64,000 nt of DNA from an uncultured bacterium (GTDB lineage: Bacteria > Bacteroidota > Bacteroidia > Bacteroidales > Bacteroidaceae), in the NCBI GenBank assembly GCA_905214625.1, contig CAJMMQ010000014.1, forward strand, positions 6,331 to 70,330, given 5' to 3'. The notes under the pieces are model-generated. The model was given only the letters and a program-made list of their open reading frames with translations, made no database searches and was not told the origin of the DNA. Both the position numbers and the translations under genes were made by a program. Positions 55,844 through 64,000 of this stretch are shown one piece after another. How positions within the stretch are numbered: position 1 is the first letter of the stretch; every line of letters begins with the position of its first letter.

Positions 55844-55885
55844 TTGTCGTCTTTATCCCAATTCGCATTGGGATAAAGACGACAA
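55844..55885. repeat. Perfect 19-bp hairpin with TCGC loop
   Basis: The arms 55844-55862 and 55867-55885 are exact inverted complements (TTGTCGTCTTTATCCCAAT and its partner) around TCGC. No T-run follows on either side, so it is not a standard terminator. It lies in the 310-base convergent gap between yjbQ and the GH43 gene, which otherwise contains only the two terminators. Confidence 0.8.
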
Positions 55886-55906
55886 TACGGCCGGATAATT
55901 ATATTA

Positions 55907-55955
55907 TTAAAAACAGAATCCAGAAATAAGGACAACTTATAACCGGATTCTGTTT
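55907..55955 (-). terminator. Terminator of the GH43 gene
   Basis: AAACAGAATCC (minus, from 55955) pairs with GGATTCTGTTT (ending 55911), 11 bp, and a T-run (complement of A's at 55909-55913) continues. It lies about 80 bases past the stop. Confidence 0.8.
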
Positions 55956-56037
55956 ACGTTCATACAAGACTTTGGGCAATACAGATTTTGGAATTAAATA
56001 AAAGCCTTGCTTTTATAAAACAATTTTATAAGATTAT

Positions 56038-57681
56038 CTATTTTGTAACATGAAACCAGTCTGCATCAATCCAGCCTCGGTTTGCCTTCCCGGCAGGTTC
56101 GGCAGCAACAAAGCCCATCTTTGCTCCAATCCATTTACCCTCCCGCATATTAAAGCTGTCGCCTGCATCTTTATATTTTTTCCCATCAAGGCTATACGCG
56201 AAACGACAAACACCTTTATCTACCATCATACGTAGATAGATATCTTCATGAATAGCAGGCTGATAATCAATTTTATCCACACACGTAGGTTTCAGTTTTG
56301 CAATAACATTAACAGTTTCAGGCTTACCCTTATCTGCTTTAAAGCATGTAATTTGTTGAAGTTGGAATTCGTCTCCAACCCTTTTAACCACTAAAGCAGA
56401 ATAGTCAAGTCCCATCATGATTATACCACCAAACTGATTTTGGTCTTTAGCCGTAACACGCACTTTTGCCGTCGCCGTAAATTTATCCGCAGGTGTCTTC
56501 TGTAACAACAGATTAGGAACTTCCCATAAATTTACAAAATTTTCGCTAAGTTTATGGTTATAAATCCTATATGTTCCAAAGGCTGTCGGCATACCAAAAA
56601 ACTGATTATAATTTGCATGCCATTGCCATTGTTTTCCAAGTATAGGCCGATTAAACTCATCATTTTCAACCGGATTTTGTATTGGCCATGACTTTGAAGT
56701 CTTAGGCTTGCGGTAAGTAATTACCGGATCGCCACAATAATCACCGTCATTGTCAACACCCATAACCGGCCAGTTGTCCTTCCATGTAACAGGCTGCAAA
56801 TGAACTACACGTCCATAACATCCCTTATCTTGAAAATGCAAAAACCAATCTTCTCCAAAAGCAGTATGTACCCATGCCCCTTGATGAGGACCGTTAACAC
56901 TACTTCTACCCTGGGCTAAAACTTTTTTACATTCATATGGGCCATAAGGACTTTTTGATCTCATTGCCAATTGAAAACCAGTAGGAACACCACCAGCTGG
57001 GCACATTATCCAATACCAGCCGTCACGTTTATAAAACTTAGGCCCTTCACATGTACGGTTTTCCGTTCCATTACCATCAAACACAATAACCGGATTGCCA
57101 ATAGCCTTTGTTCCGTCAGCCGAAAGCTCACGAACAACTATTACAGACGCAAAACGGGAACGACTATTTGCATAAGCACTGACAAGATAACAACGGCCGT
57201 CATCATCCCACAATGGGGTACTGTCAATATTTCCTTGTCCGGGAACAACGCATACAGGAGCCTCCCATTCACCAGAAGGATCTTTCGTCTTAACCATAAA
57301 AACGCCATAATCCGGATCACCCCAATAAATATAAAACTCACCATTGTGATACCTTATACTCGGCGCCCATACACCGTTGCCATGAGACGGTTTATCGTAA
57401 ACATCTGACGGCTCGATGCTCTTCAGGGCGTGACCAATTATTTCCCAGTTAACCAAATCTTTTGAATGAAGTATAGGCAGTCCGGGAACACAATTAAAAG
57501 AACTTGCTGTAAGATAATAGTCTTCTCCTACCACACAGACATCAGGATCACTATAATCTGCATTAATAACAGGATTGGTGTAAGTACCGTTACCATTGTC
57601 TGGGCACCATACTTCAGACCGATATTGTGCCTGCAAAGCCAATGGAACAAACAGTAACGACAATAAGAATGTTTTTTTCAT
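56038..57681 (-). CDS. Secreted glycoside hydrolase family 43
   Basis: Predicted beta-xylosidase or alpha-L-arabinofuranosidase, 547 residues. A signal peptide (about 1-18, MKKTFLLSLLFVPLALQA) is followed by a five-bladed beta-propeller (about 30-310) with the three expected carboxylates: base Asp45 in DYSDPDV, pKa-modulating Asp153 in NIDSTPLWDDDG and acid Glu212 in CEGPKFYKR. A C-terminal beta-sandwich (about 340-545), typical of larger GH43 members, completes it. With the arabinose operon elsewhere in the window this fits use of arabinose- or xylose-containing plant polysaccharide. The lipobox is absent, so it is probably periplasmic or exported. It lies 46 bases downstream of the ATP-grasp-like gene. 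Confidence 0.92.
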   Translation of the reverse strand: MKKTFLLSLLFVPLALQAQYRSEVWCPDNGNGTYTNPVINADYSDPDVCVVGEDYYLTASSFNCVPGLPILHSKDLVNWEIIGHALKSIEPSDVYDKPSHGNGVWAPSIRYHNGEFYIYWGDPDYGVFMVKTKDPSGEWEAPVCVVPGQGNIDSTPLWDDDGRCYLVSAYANSRSRFASVIVVRELSADGTKAIGNPVIVFDGNGTENRTCEGPKFYKRDGWYWIMCPAGGVPTGFQLAMRSKSPYGPYECKKVLAQGRSSVNGPHQGAWVHTAFGEDWFLHFQDKGCYGRVVHLQPVTWKDNWPVMGVDNDGDYCGDPVITYRKPKTSKSWPIQNPVENDEFNRPILGKQWQWHANYNQFFGMPTAFGTYRIYNHKLSENFVNLWEVPNLLLQKTPADKFTATAKVRVTAKDQNQFGGIIMMGLDYSALVVKRVGDEFQLQQITCFKADKGKPETVNVIAKLKPTCVDKIDYQPAIHEDIYLRMMVDKGVCRFAYSLDGKKYKDAGDSFNMREGKWIGAKMGFVAAEPAGKANRGWIDADWFHVTK

Positions 57682-57727
57682 GTGTTTAAGTAAATTAATT
57701 TATATATTATAGATATTGTCCCAACTC

Positions 57728-58822
57728 TCAAATAACTTTTACAAAATTGGTTTCTAAAGATTCAAAACGCAATAAATAATTAACATTATGCACTATATGC
57801 ATTAATTCAGCCGGGGTATTTTCATCTGATTTTATCGAATTTGCAACATGGCCCATTGTGCGTCGTAAATTTAGCTCTACACAAGGATGCAGAAAAAATC
57901 CATGAGAACCGCCTGCGACAACCATCATATCAACTCCAAAAGGTCCACAATAAGTGTCTTTTAATATTGGAGATAAATATTCTTTTATCTTTTCAGCGAC
58001 ACATTCCAAAAGCTTTCCGGGTAAATATTTTGACAGCATATCGATTTTAAAACTTTCAGAAGCAACAATGTTTCCCGTATAAGTTCCTCCGTCAGTATTG
58101 AAAACTGATAATCCACAGTAATCAATTATACCATTTCCGTGAGAATAAAATTCCATAGCAAAATCTTTAATCCTCACATAATACGGCTCAACGGTTATCC
58201 CACCCTGACTTCTTATTACATTTTTAGCCCATCCGCCTAAAGAACTACTTATGTTCTGACATGAAACATATCTTATCCCTCGCCCACTGCTACTCCACGG
58301 AGCCTTTATCACAACTTGTCTATATAAACGAACTAATCGCAACAAACTGTCGAAATTATCAACATAAAAACTCTCTCCACAGGTTATACTCTCAATACCA
58401 TTGCGAAGATAGGCCAGCATATCTGAAGTATTTTTACGATTAGACAGAACCTTTATTTTTTCCAAGAAAGTATTTGTAATAAAATCATCAATACTTTTGC
58501 CGGCAACAGAAACTTTAGCCTTTGACAAAGCTGCCCAAAGACAATAATCCCATCCCCACGGCTCAATAGAAGAAAAACATCCGCCACATAAATCATTAAT
58601 ATTTACAAACACGACATCTGCATGAGGTTTACGTGTTTTTGCCAAAGCCTTTATTGCATAAGGAACATCATCTACAAGCACACATTCACCGTCATTTGCC
58701 CACAAAGCAGGAATGTAGCCAAGATTCATTCTTAATTCTTGTATGGCGTGAGGAAACGTAACGCTTTTAGACCCATAAGCCATTGCAACATCATGTTCCG
58801 GATTAAAGATATGTAACTTCAC
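57728..58822 (-). CDS. ATP-grasp-like protein of unknown function
   Basis: Conserved-looking cytoplasmic protein of 364 residues with no signal peptide. Its N-terminus (MKLHIFNPEHDVAMAYGSK) is distinctive. The middle has VVIKAPWSSSGRGIRYVS (about 170-187), which looks like the ATP-grasp phosphate-binding strand-loop, and near 305-330 comes YCGPFGVDMMV with HPCVELNLRRTMGHVA, which resembles the E-x-N metal site of that fold. It could be a carboxylate-amine ligase, but no substrate clue exists. It has its own -7 box and is divergent from the AAA ATPase gene. Co-transcription with GH43 is possible. Confidence 0.7.
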   Translation of the reverse strand: MKLHIFNPEHDVAMAYGSKSVTFPHAIQELRMNLGYIPALWANDGECVLVDDVPYAIKALAKTRKPHADVVFVNINDLCGGCFSSIEPWGWDYCLWAALSKAKVSVAGKSIDDFITNTFLEKIKVLSNRKNTSDMLAYLRNGIESITCGESFYVDNFDSLLRLVRLYRQVVIKAPWSSSGRGIRYVSCQNISSSLGGWAKNVIRSQGGITVEPYYVRIKDFAMEFYSHGNGIIDYCGLSVFNTDGGTYTGNIVASESFKIDMLSKYLPGKLLECVAEKIKEYLSPILKDTYCGPFGVDMMVVAGGSHGFFLHPCVELNLRRTMGHVANSIKSDENTPAELMHIVHNVNYLLRFESLETNFVKVI

Positions 58823-58846
58823 AAAATATATTTATTGTTTCTGGTG

Positions 58847-58854
58847 CAAAAATA
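58847..58854 (-). promoter_or_regulatory. -7 box of the ATP-grasp-like gene
   Basis: TATTTTTG on the minus strand; leader about 21 bases. Confidence 0.45.
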
Positions 58855-58885
58855 ATAAAAAAAAATGAGTTTTTGCAATGCTTGG

Positions 58886-58916
58886 TTTGCAAATAAAGAA
58901 TAAAATATTATCTTTG
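58886..58916 (+). promoter_or_regulatory. Promoter of the AAA ATPase
   Basis: TTTG (58886-58889), 19 bases, TATCTTTG (58909-58916): a full consensus match. The leader is about 20 bases. Confidence 0.8.
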
Positions 58917-58940
58917 CAAATGAAAACAAATTAAAAAAGA

Positions 58941-60128
58941 ATGGAAGCTTTCTTTCGTACCCATACTTATTTGGTAGAGCATACAAATGCTCCCGTCCGT
59001 CGTATGTTGATGGACGAGATAGATTGGGATGAGAGAATGATTGGCATCAAAGGAACAAGAGGCGTAGGTAAGACAACATTTCTTTTGCAATATGCTAAAG
59101 AACATTTTGCCCCCAACGACCGTAGGTGTCTTTACATAAATATGAACAATTTCTATTTCCAAGGTAGAGGTATCGCCGACTTTGCCGGTGAATTCTATAG
59201 AAACGGAGGGAAAGTACTGCTCATTGACCAAGTATTTAAAGAACCTAATTGGAGTAAAGAACTCCGCCTTTGCTACGAAAAATATCCAGGGCTTAAAATA
59301 GTCTTCACAGGAAGCAGCGTGATGCATCTAAAGGAGGACAATCCTGAGCTTAACAATATTGCAAAAAGTTACAATCTAAGAGGATTTTCATTAAGGGAAT
59401 ATATCAATCTTGTTGCCGGAACAAAATTCAAGCCATACACTTTGGAAGAAATATTGTATGATCATGAACATATTACACGGCATATTCTTCCGGAAGTGTC
59501 ACCTGGGAAATTTATCAAAGAATATCTGCATCACGGTTTCTATCCTTTTTTCCTTGAACATAGGAATTTCTCTGAGAATCTGCTGAAAACAATGAATATG
59601 ATGACAGAGGTTGATATTCTTTTGATAAAGCAAATTGAGCTGAAATATCTTACAAAGATAAAAAAACTATTCTATCAACTTGCCGTCGATGGTCCAAAAG
59701 CTCCAAACATAAGTCAGTTAGCCATAGACATAGAAACAAGCAGGGCCACAGTTATGAATTATATAAAGTATCTTGCAGAGGCACGACTAATAAACATCAT
59801 ATATCCAGTAGGTCATGAATTTCCCAAAAAACCAGGAAAAATAATGATGCACAACCCAAATCTTATGTATGCAATATATCCTATACGGGTTGAAGAACAG
59901 GATTTAATGGAGACATTTTTTGTGAATTCTATGTGGAAAGACCATAAAGTTAACCAAAGCAATAAAGACAATTGCTACACTATAGACGAGAAAATGGAAT
60001 TCAGAATTTGCGACGCTACAGGAGGTACAAAAATAAGAATGAATCCGGAAACTATATATGCCCGTTATAATACAGAAATAGGCAAAGGTAACCAAATACC
60101 ATTATGGCTTTTGGGGTTTCTTTATTAA
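58941..60128 (+). CDS. AAA (AAA_14) ATPase with DUF4143-like C-terminus
   Basis: Cytoplasmic ATPase of the AAA_14/DUF4143 group, 395 residues. Walker A is GTRGVGKT (38-45). The Walker B strand reads KVLLIDQVFKEPNWSKEL, with Gln97 where relatives have Glu (usually DEIHK or DEVHK). Then come a sensor-like IVFTGSSVMHL (about 116), the LRGFSLREYI motif (about 140), a winged-helix-like stretch (NISQLAIDIETSRATVMNYIKYLAEARLI, about 255-283) and a DUF4143 tail with a nuclease-like YTIDEKMEFRICD. Such proteins are common but poorly understood. It is monocistronic with a strong promoter. Confidence 0.85.
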   Translation: MEAFFRTHTYLVEHTNAPVRRMLMDEIDWDERMIGIKGTRGVGKTTFLLQYAKEHFAPNDRRCLYINMNNFYFQGRGIADFAGEFYRNGGKVLLIDQVFKEPNWSKELRLCYEKYPGLKIVFTGSSVMHLKEDNPELNNIAKSYNLRGFSLREYINLVAGTKFKPYTLEEILYDHEHITRHILPEVSPGKFIKEYLHHGFYPFFLEHRNFSENLLKTMNMMTEVDILLIKQIELKYLTKIKKLFYQLAVDGPKAPNISQLAIDIETSRATVMNYIKYLAEARLINIIYPVGHEFPKKPGKIMMHNPNLMYAIYPIRVEEQDLMETFFVNSMWKDHKVNQSNKDNCYTIDEKMEFRICDATGGTKIRMNPETIYARYNTEIGKGNQIPLWLLGFLY

Positions 60129-60200
60129 GATAGAATATACACCTTATTATATATAAGACAGAAAACAACAGATACATTAACATTTAATATTTTATTAAAA

Positions 60201-63200
60201 ATGGCTAAAGAAAAAAAGTTTATCACTTGTGATGGTAACGAAGCTGCTGCTCACATAAGTTATATGTTCAGTGAGGTTGCAGCCATTTATCCCATCACAC
60301 CATCTTCACCGATGGCAGAACACGTTGATGAATGGGCTGCAAAAGGCCGTAAAAATCTTTTCGGTCAGACAGTTTCTGTACAGGAAATGCAGTCTGAAGG
60401 TGGTGCCGCCGGAGCTGTACACGGTTCGCTTCAGGCTGGTGCTCTTACTACAACTTTCACTGCATCACAGGGCCTGTTGCTCATGATACCTAACATGTAT
60501 AAAATTGCCGGCGAACTTTTGCCTTGCGTTTTTGATGTGTCAGCACGTTCATTAGCATCTAACTCGTTGTGTATTTTTGGCGACCACCAAGACGTGATGG
60601 CATGCCGTCAGACTGGTTTTGCCATGCTTTGCGAAGGGTCTGTACAAGAGGTTATGGATCTTACTGCCGTAGCGCATTTAGCATCTCTTAAAACAAGTAT
60701 TCCGTTCTTAAATTTCTTTGACGGTTTCCGTACATCTCATGAGTATCATAAGATTGAACTTTTGGAACAGGAAGATATTGCTCCGCTGCTCGATATGGAA
60801 GACGTTAAACGTTTCCGCGACCGTGCACTTACCCCGGAACGTCCTGTAACTCGTGGTACTGCTGAGAATCCCGAAACATTCTTTACACACCGTGAATCTT
60901 GCAACAGCTACTACGATAAAGTACCTGAAGTTGTTGAACACTATCTTGGTGAAATCAGCAAGATTACCGGCCGTGACTATCATCTCTTCTCATATTATGG
61001 AGCTGATGATGCAGAAAGAATCATAATTCTTATGGGTTCTGCAACCGAAGCAGCCCGTGAAGCTATCGACTACCTCAACGCTAATGGTGAAAAGGTTGGT
61101 ATGATTTCTGTTCACTTGTATCGTCCGTTCTCAGTAAAGCACTTGCTTGCTTCTGTTCCTAAAACAGTTAAGCGTATTGCTGTCCTTGACAGGACAAAAG
61201 AGCCAGGAGCTGAAGGCGAGCCACTGTATCTTGATGTTAAGAGTGCATATTACGATGTTGAGGACAAACCTCTTATCGTTGGAGGACGCTATGGTTTAGG
61301 TTCAAATGATACAACTCCTGCTACAATCATATCTGTATTCAATAACCTTAAGCTTAACGAGCCAAAGAATCACTTTACCGTTGGTATTGTTGACGATGTA
61401 ACATTTACATCACTTCCGCAGGTAGAAGAAATGGCTCTTGGAGGAGAAGGAATGTTTGAAGCTAAATTCTTCGGACTCGGTGCAGACGGAACTGTAGGTG
61501 CAAATAAGAACTCTGTAAAAATTATCGGTGACAACACAGACAAACATTGTCAGGCATATTTCTCTTATGACTCTAAAAAATCTGGAGGTTTCACCTGCTC
61601 ACACCTACGTTTCGGCGATACACCTATCCGCAGCACGTATCTTGTAAATACACCTAACTTCGTTGCTTGTCATGTACAGGCATACCTACACATGTACGAT
61701 GTTACACGCGGATTACAGAAAAATGGTACATTCTTGTTGAATACAATATTCGACGGTGAAGAACTCGTTAATTTCATACCAAATAAGATTAAGCGCTACT
61801 TCGCCCAGAACAATATCACAGTTTACTATATCAATGCAACAAAGATTGCACAAGAAATTGGTTTGGGTAACCGTACAAACACTATTCTTCAGAGTGCCTT
61901 CTTCCGTATAACAGGTGTCATTCCTGTTGAGTTGGCTGTCGAGCAGATGAAAAAATTCATCGTTAAGTCATACGGAAAGAAAGGTCAGGATGTGGTAGAC
62001 AAGAACTATGCAGCCGTTGACCGTGGTGGTGAATATAAGCAACTTACTATTGATCCAGCATGGGCTAATCTCGAAGATAATGCCCCTGTAGAGGATAATG
62101 CTCCGGCATTTGTTAAAGAACTCGTACGTCCTATCAATGCACAGGCTGGTGATTTACTGAAAGTTTCTGATTTCATTAAGCACGACACTGTTGACGGAAC
62201 TTGGCAGAATGGCACTTCTGCCTATGAAAAACGTGGCGTTGAAGCATTTGTTCCTGTTTGGGATGCAGAAAACTGTATACAATGTAACAAATGTGCTTAC
62301 GTTTGTCCTCACGCAGCAATCCGTCCGTTCGTACTTACAGACGAAGAGCTTAAAGGATTCGATGACGTTACACTTGAAATGAAGGCTCCTGCAGCAATGA
62401 AGGGTATGCACTTCGTAATAAAGGCTAGTGTAATGGATTGTCTTGGATGCGGCAACTGTGCCGATGTTTGTCCTGGTAATCCGAAGAAAGGCAAAGCTCT
62501 TACTATGGTACCATTTGCCGGAAACGATGTTGAAGCTGCAAGATGGGATTATCTCGTTAATAAGGTTACCAGCAAACAAGACCTCGTTGACATCAAGTCA
62601 AACGTCAAGAACTCTCAGTTCGCTAAACCTTTGTTCGAATTCTCTGGAGCCTGCTCTGGTTGCGGTGAAACACCATACGTAAAACTTATTTCTCAGCTCT
62701 TTGGTGACCGTGAAATGATTGCAAATGCAACAGGTTGTTCTTCTATCTATTCAGCATCTATACCATCTACTCCTTACTGCAAGAACGAAAAGGGTCAAGG
62801 CCCTGCATTCGACAACTCGTTGTTCGAGGACTTCTGTGAGTTTGGTATGGGTATGGTTCTTGGTAACAAGAAGATGAAAGAGCGCGTAACTATTCTCTTA
62901 AACGAAGCAATAGCTAAAGAAGACACTCCTGCTGATTTCAAAGCTGCAGCCCAAGAATGGATTGAAGCACAAAATGATGCAGATGCGTCTAAAGTTGCTG
63001 CTGCTAAACTGAAGCCAATGATTGCTGCAGGTGCAGAGGCTGGATGTGAACTTTGCAAAGAGCTTAAAACATTAGACCACTATCTGATCAAACGCAGCCA
63101 ATGGATTATCGGTGGCGATGGTGCTTCATACGATATCGGTTATGGTGGTCTCGACCATGTTATCGCCAGTGGAGAAGACGTAAATATCCTTGTTATCGAT

Positions 63201-63770
63201 ACAGAAGTTTACTCTAACACCGGCGGTCAGTCATCTAAGGCAACACCTCTTGGTGCTATCGCACAGTTCGCAGCTCAAGGTAAGAGAATTCGTAAGAAAG
63301 ACCTTGGTCTTATGGCTACAACTTATGGCTATGTGTATGTTGCACAGATTGCTATGGGTGCAGATCAGGCTCAGTGCTTGAAAGCGATACGTGAGGCTGA
63401 AGCATATCCTGGCCCGTCACTTATCATAGCCTATGCACCATGTATTAACCATGGCCTTAAAGCTAAAGGTGGCATGGGAAAGAGCCAGGCAGAAGAAGCC
63501 AAGGCTGTTGAATGTGGTTACTGGCATCTGTGGAGATATAATCCAGAATTGGCAGAAGAGGGAAAGAATCCATTCTCACTTGATTCCAAGGAACCAGATT
63601 GGAGTAAATTCCATGACTTCTTGCTCGGCGAGGTTCGTTATCTCTCTGTAAAGAAGGCTTATCCTAACGAGGCTGAAGAACTCTTCTCTGAAGCTGAGCG
63701 CATGGCCAAACTTCGTTACAAGAGCTACATCCGCAAGTCTAAAGAAGACTGGAGCAATGAGGAAGCATAA
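60201..63770 (+). CDS. nifJ: Pyruvate:ferredoxin (flavodoxin) oxidoreductase
   Basis: Oxidises pyruvate to acetyl-CoA and CO2 with reduced ferredoxin, a central enzyme of anaerobic fermentation. The 1189 residues are the fused single-chain form: domain I with YPITPSSPMAEHVDEWA (about 32), the gamma-type domain after about 420, a two-cluster ferredoxin domain with CIQCNKCAYVCP (Cys692 onward) and CLGCGNCADVCPG (Cys747 onward), then the thiamine-diphosphate domain with GACSGCGETPYV, ATGCSSIYSAS and GGDGASYDIGYGGLDHV. All cluster cysteines appear present. It ends with the terminator at 63823. Codon use looks highly biased, as expected of an abundant enzyme. Confidence 0.97.
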   Translation: MAKEKKFITCDGNEAAAHISYMFSEVAAIYPITPSSPMAEHVDEWAAKGRKNLFGQTVSVQEMQSEGGAAGAVHGSLQAGALTTTFTASQGLLLMIPNMYKIAGELLPCVFDVSARSLASNSLCIFGDHQDVMACRQTGFAMLCEGSVQEVMDLTAVAHLASLKTSIPFLNFFDGFRTSHEYHKIELLEQEDIAPLLDMEDVKRFRDRALTPERPVTRGTAENPETFFTHRESCNSYYDKVPEVVEHYLGEISKITGRDYHLFSYYGADDAERIIILMGSATEAAREAIDYLNANGEKVGMISVHLYRPFSVKHLLASVPKTVKRIAVLDRTKEPGAEGEPLYLDVKSAYYDVEDKPLIVGGRYGLGSNDTTPATIISVFNNLKLNEPKNHFTVGIVDDVTFTSLPQVEEMALGGEGMFEAKFFGLGADGTVGANKNSVKIIGDNTDKHCQAYFSYDSKKSGGFTCSHLRFGDTPIRSTYLVNTPNFVACHVQAYLHMYDVTRGLQKNGTFLLNTIFDGEELVNFIPNKIKRYFAQNNITVYYINATKIAQEIGLGNRTNTILQSAFFRITGVIPVELAVEQMKKFIVKSYGKKGQDVVDKNYAAVDRGGEYKQLTIDPAWANLEDNAPVEDNAPAFVKELVRPINAQAGDLLKVSDFIKHDTVDGTWQNGTSAYEKRGVEAFVPVWDAENCIQCNKCAYVCPHAAIRPFVLTDEELKGFDDVTLEMKAPAAMKGMHFVIKASVMDCLGCGNCADVCPGNPKKGKALTMVPFAGNDVEAARWDYLVNKVTSKQDLVDIKSNVKNSQFAKPLFEFSGACSGCGETPYVKLISQLFGDREMIANATGCSSIYSASIPSTPYCKNEKGQGPAFDNSLFEDFCEFGMGMVLGNKKMKERVTILLNEAIAKEDTPADFKAAAQEWIEAQNDADASKVAAAKLKPMIAAGAEAGCELCKELKTLDHYLIKRSQWIIGGDGASYDIGYGGLDHVIASGEDVNILVIDTEVYSNTGGQSSKATPLGAIAQFAAQGKRIRKKDLGLMATTYGYVYVAQIAMGADQAQCLKAIREAEAYPGPSLIIAYAPCINHGLKAKGGMGKSQAEEAKAVECGYWHLWRYNPELAEEGKNPFSLDSKEPDWSKFHDFLLGEVRYLSVKKAYPNEAEELFSEAERMAKLRYKSYIRKSKEDWSNEEA

Positions 63771-63822
63771 GCAAAAAGAGTTAAGGTTATATTAACATAT
63801 AAACCTTATTCTTAAATATACG

Positions 63823-63864
63823 CAGAGACCGTTTCAAGTTTATTTTGAAACGGCCTCTGTTTTT
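63823..63864 (+). terminator. nifJ terminator
   Basis: CAGAG and CCGTTTCAA (63823-63837) pair with TTGAAACGG and CTCTG (63845-63859) with one A/C mismatch; TTTTTG follows. After this, 63865-64000 shows no gene or clear signal. Confidence 0.9.
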
Positions 63865-64000
63865 GTATTCCGATTTAAGTTGTTGTTTTTTAAAATGTAT
63901 AAGTCAATAAATTTATTATCTTATACCCAAAAATTAGTCATTAAACCCAAATCGGTCGTTAGAATATCCTATTTTCGTGGTCTTGCTTGTAAAACATTGA

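Overview
This is chromosomal DNA of an anaerobic member of the Bacteroidota, most likely Prevotella or a close relative. The reasons are the many promoters with the Bacteroidota -7 box TAnnTTTG (usually TATCTTTG) and few clear Shine-Dalgarno sequences, a GT3-type glycogen synthase paired with a GT35 phosphorylase, pyruvate:ferredoxin oxidoreductase, lipoprotein and TonB-dependent systems, and an arabinose operon with the araA-araB-tkt-rpiB order seen in Bacteroides. The assignment comes from gene content only. Base composition is uneven: housekeeping stretches look AT-rich, while about 6-18 kb and 43-55 kb are clearly GC-richer. No rRNA, tRNA, CRISPR array, insertion sequence or prophage was recognised.

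Layout. 0-5.2 kb: L-arabinose catabolism (3' end of araA, then araB) followed by transketolase and ribose-5-phosphate isomerase B, which feed pentose phosphates into central metabolism. 5.4-19.1 kb: a sigma-54 two-component system (sensor kinase and NtrC-type activator, minus strand) divergent from an export operon (TolC-like channel, HlyD-like adaptor, three MacB/FtsX-type permeases, LolD/MacB-type ATPase). The gap between them holds a -24/-12 promoter and two copies of a TTAGACA element, one of them a perfect palindrome. 19.3-26.4 kb: clpC, then a glycogen synthase-phosphorylase pair. 27-31.7 kb: a minus-strand group with a secreted TPR-CHAT protease-like protein, a secreted protein of unknown function and an ECF sigma factor. 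32.2-39.3 kb: htpG, a PIF1-like helicase, rsgA, frr, rsmA. 39.5-45.4 kb: a five-gene catabolic operon (DHDPS/NAL-family aldolase, sodium:solute symporter, iron alcohol dehydrogenase, PdxA-like dehydrogenase, DUF1537 acid-sugar kinase). 45.7-55.7 kb: an RND efflux pump with a frameshift in its inner-membrane gene, a LytS/LytTR two-component pair, a TonB-dependent receptor and a YjbQ protein. 56-64 kb: a GH43 glycosidase, an ATP-grasp-like protein, an AAA/DUF4143 ATPase and pyruvate:ferredoxin oxidoreductase.

Three things stand out. First, six intergenic regions carry short arrays of a degenerate 22-bp unit, each unit being an imperfect palindrome with an A-tract and a T-tract about 11 bp apart. 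There are two sequence classes and they avoid genes. I do not recognise this as a named element. Second, the 39.5-45.4 kb operon can be read as a complete route in which an imported 3-deoxy-ulosaric acid (Dha of pectin rhamnogalacturonan II fits the stereochemistry) is cleaved to pyruvate and a four-carbon semialdehyde acid, reduced to D-threonate, phosphorylated and oxidatively decarboxylated to dihydroxyacetone phosphate. This is inference. Third, the sigma-54 export island has its activator, candidate enhancer sites and target promoter visible within about 330 bp, with both predicted transcripts starting almost at the start codon.
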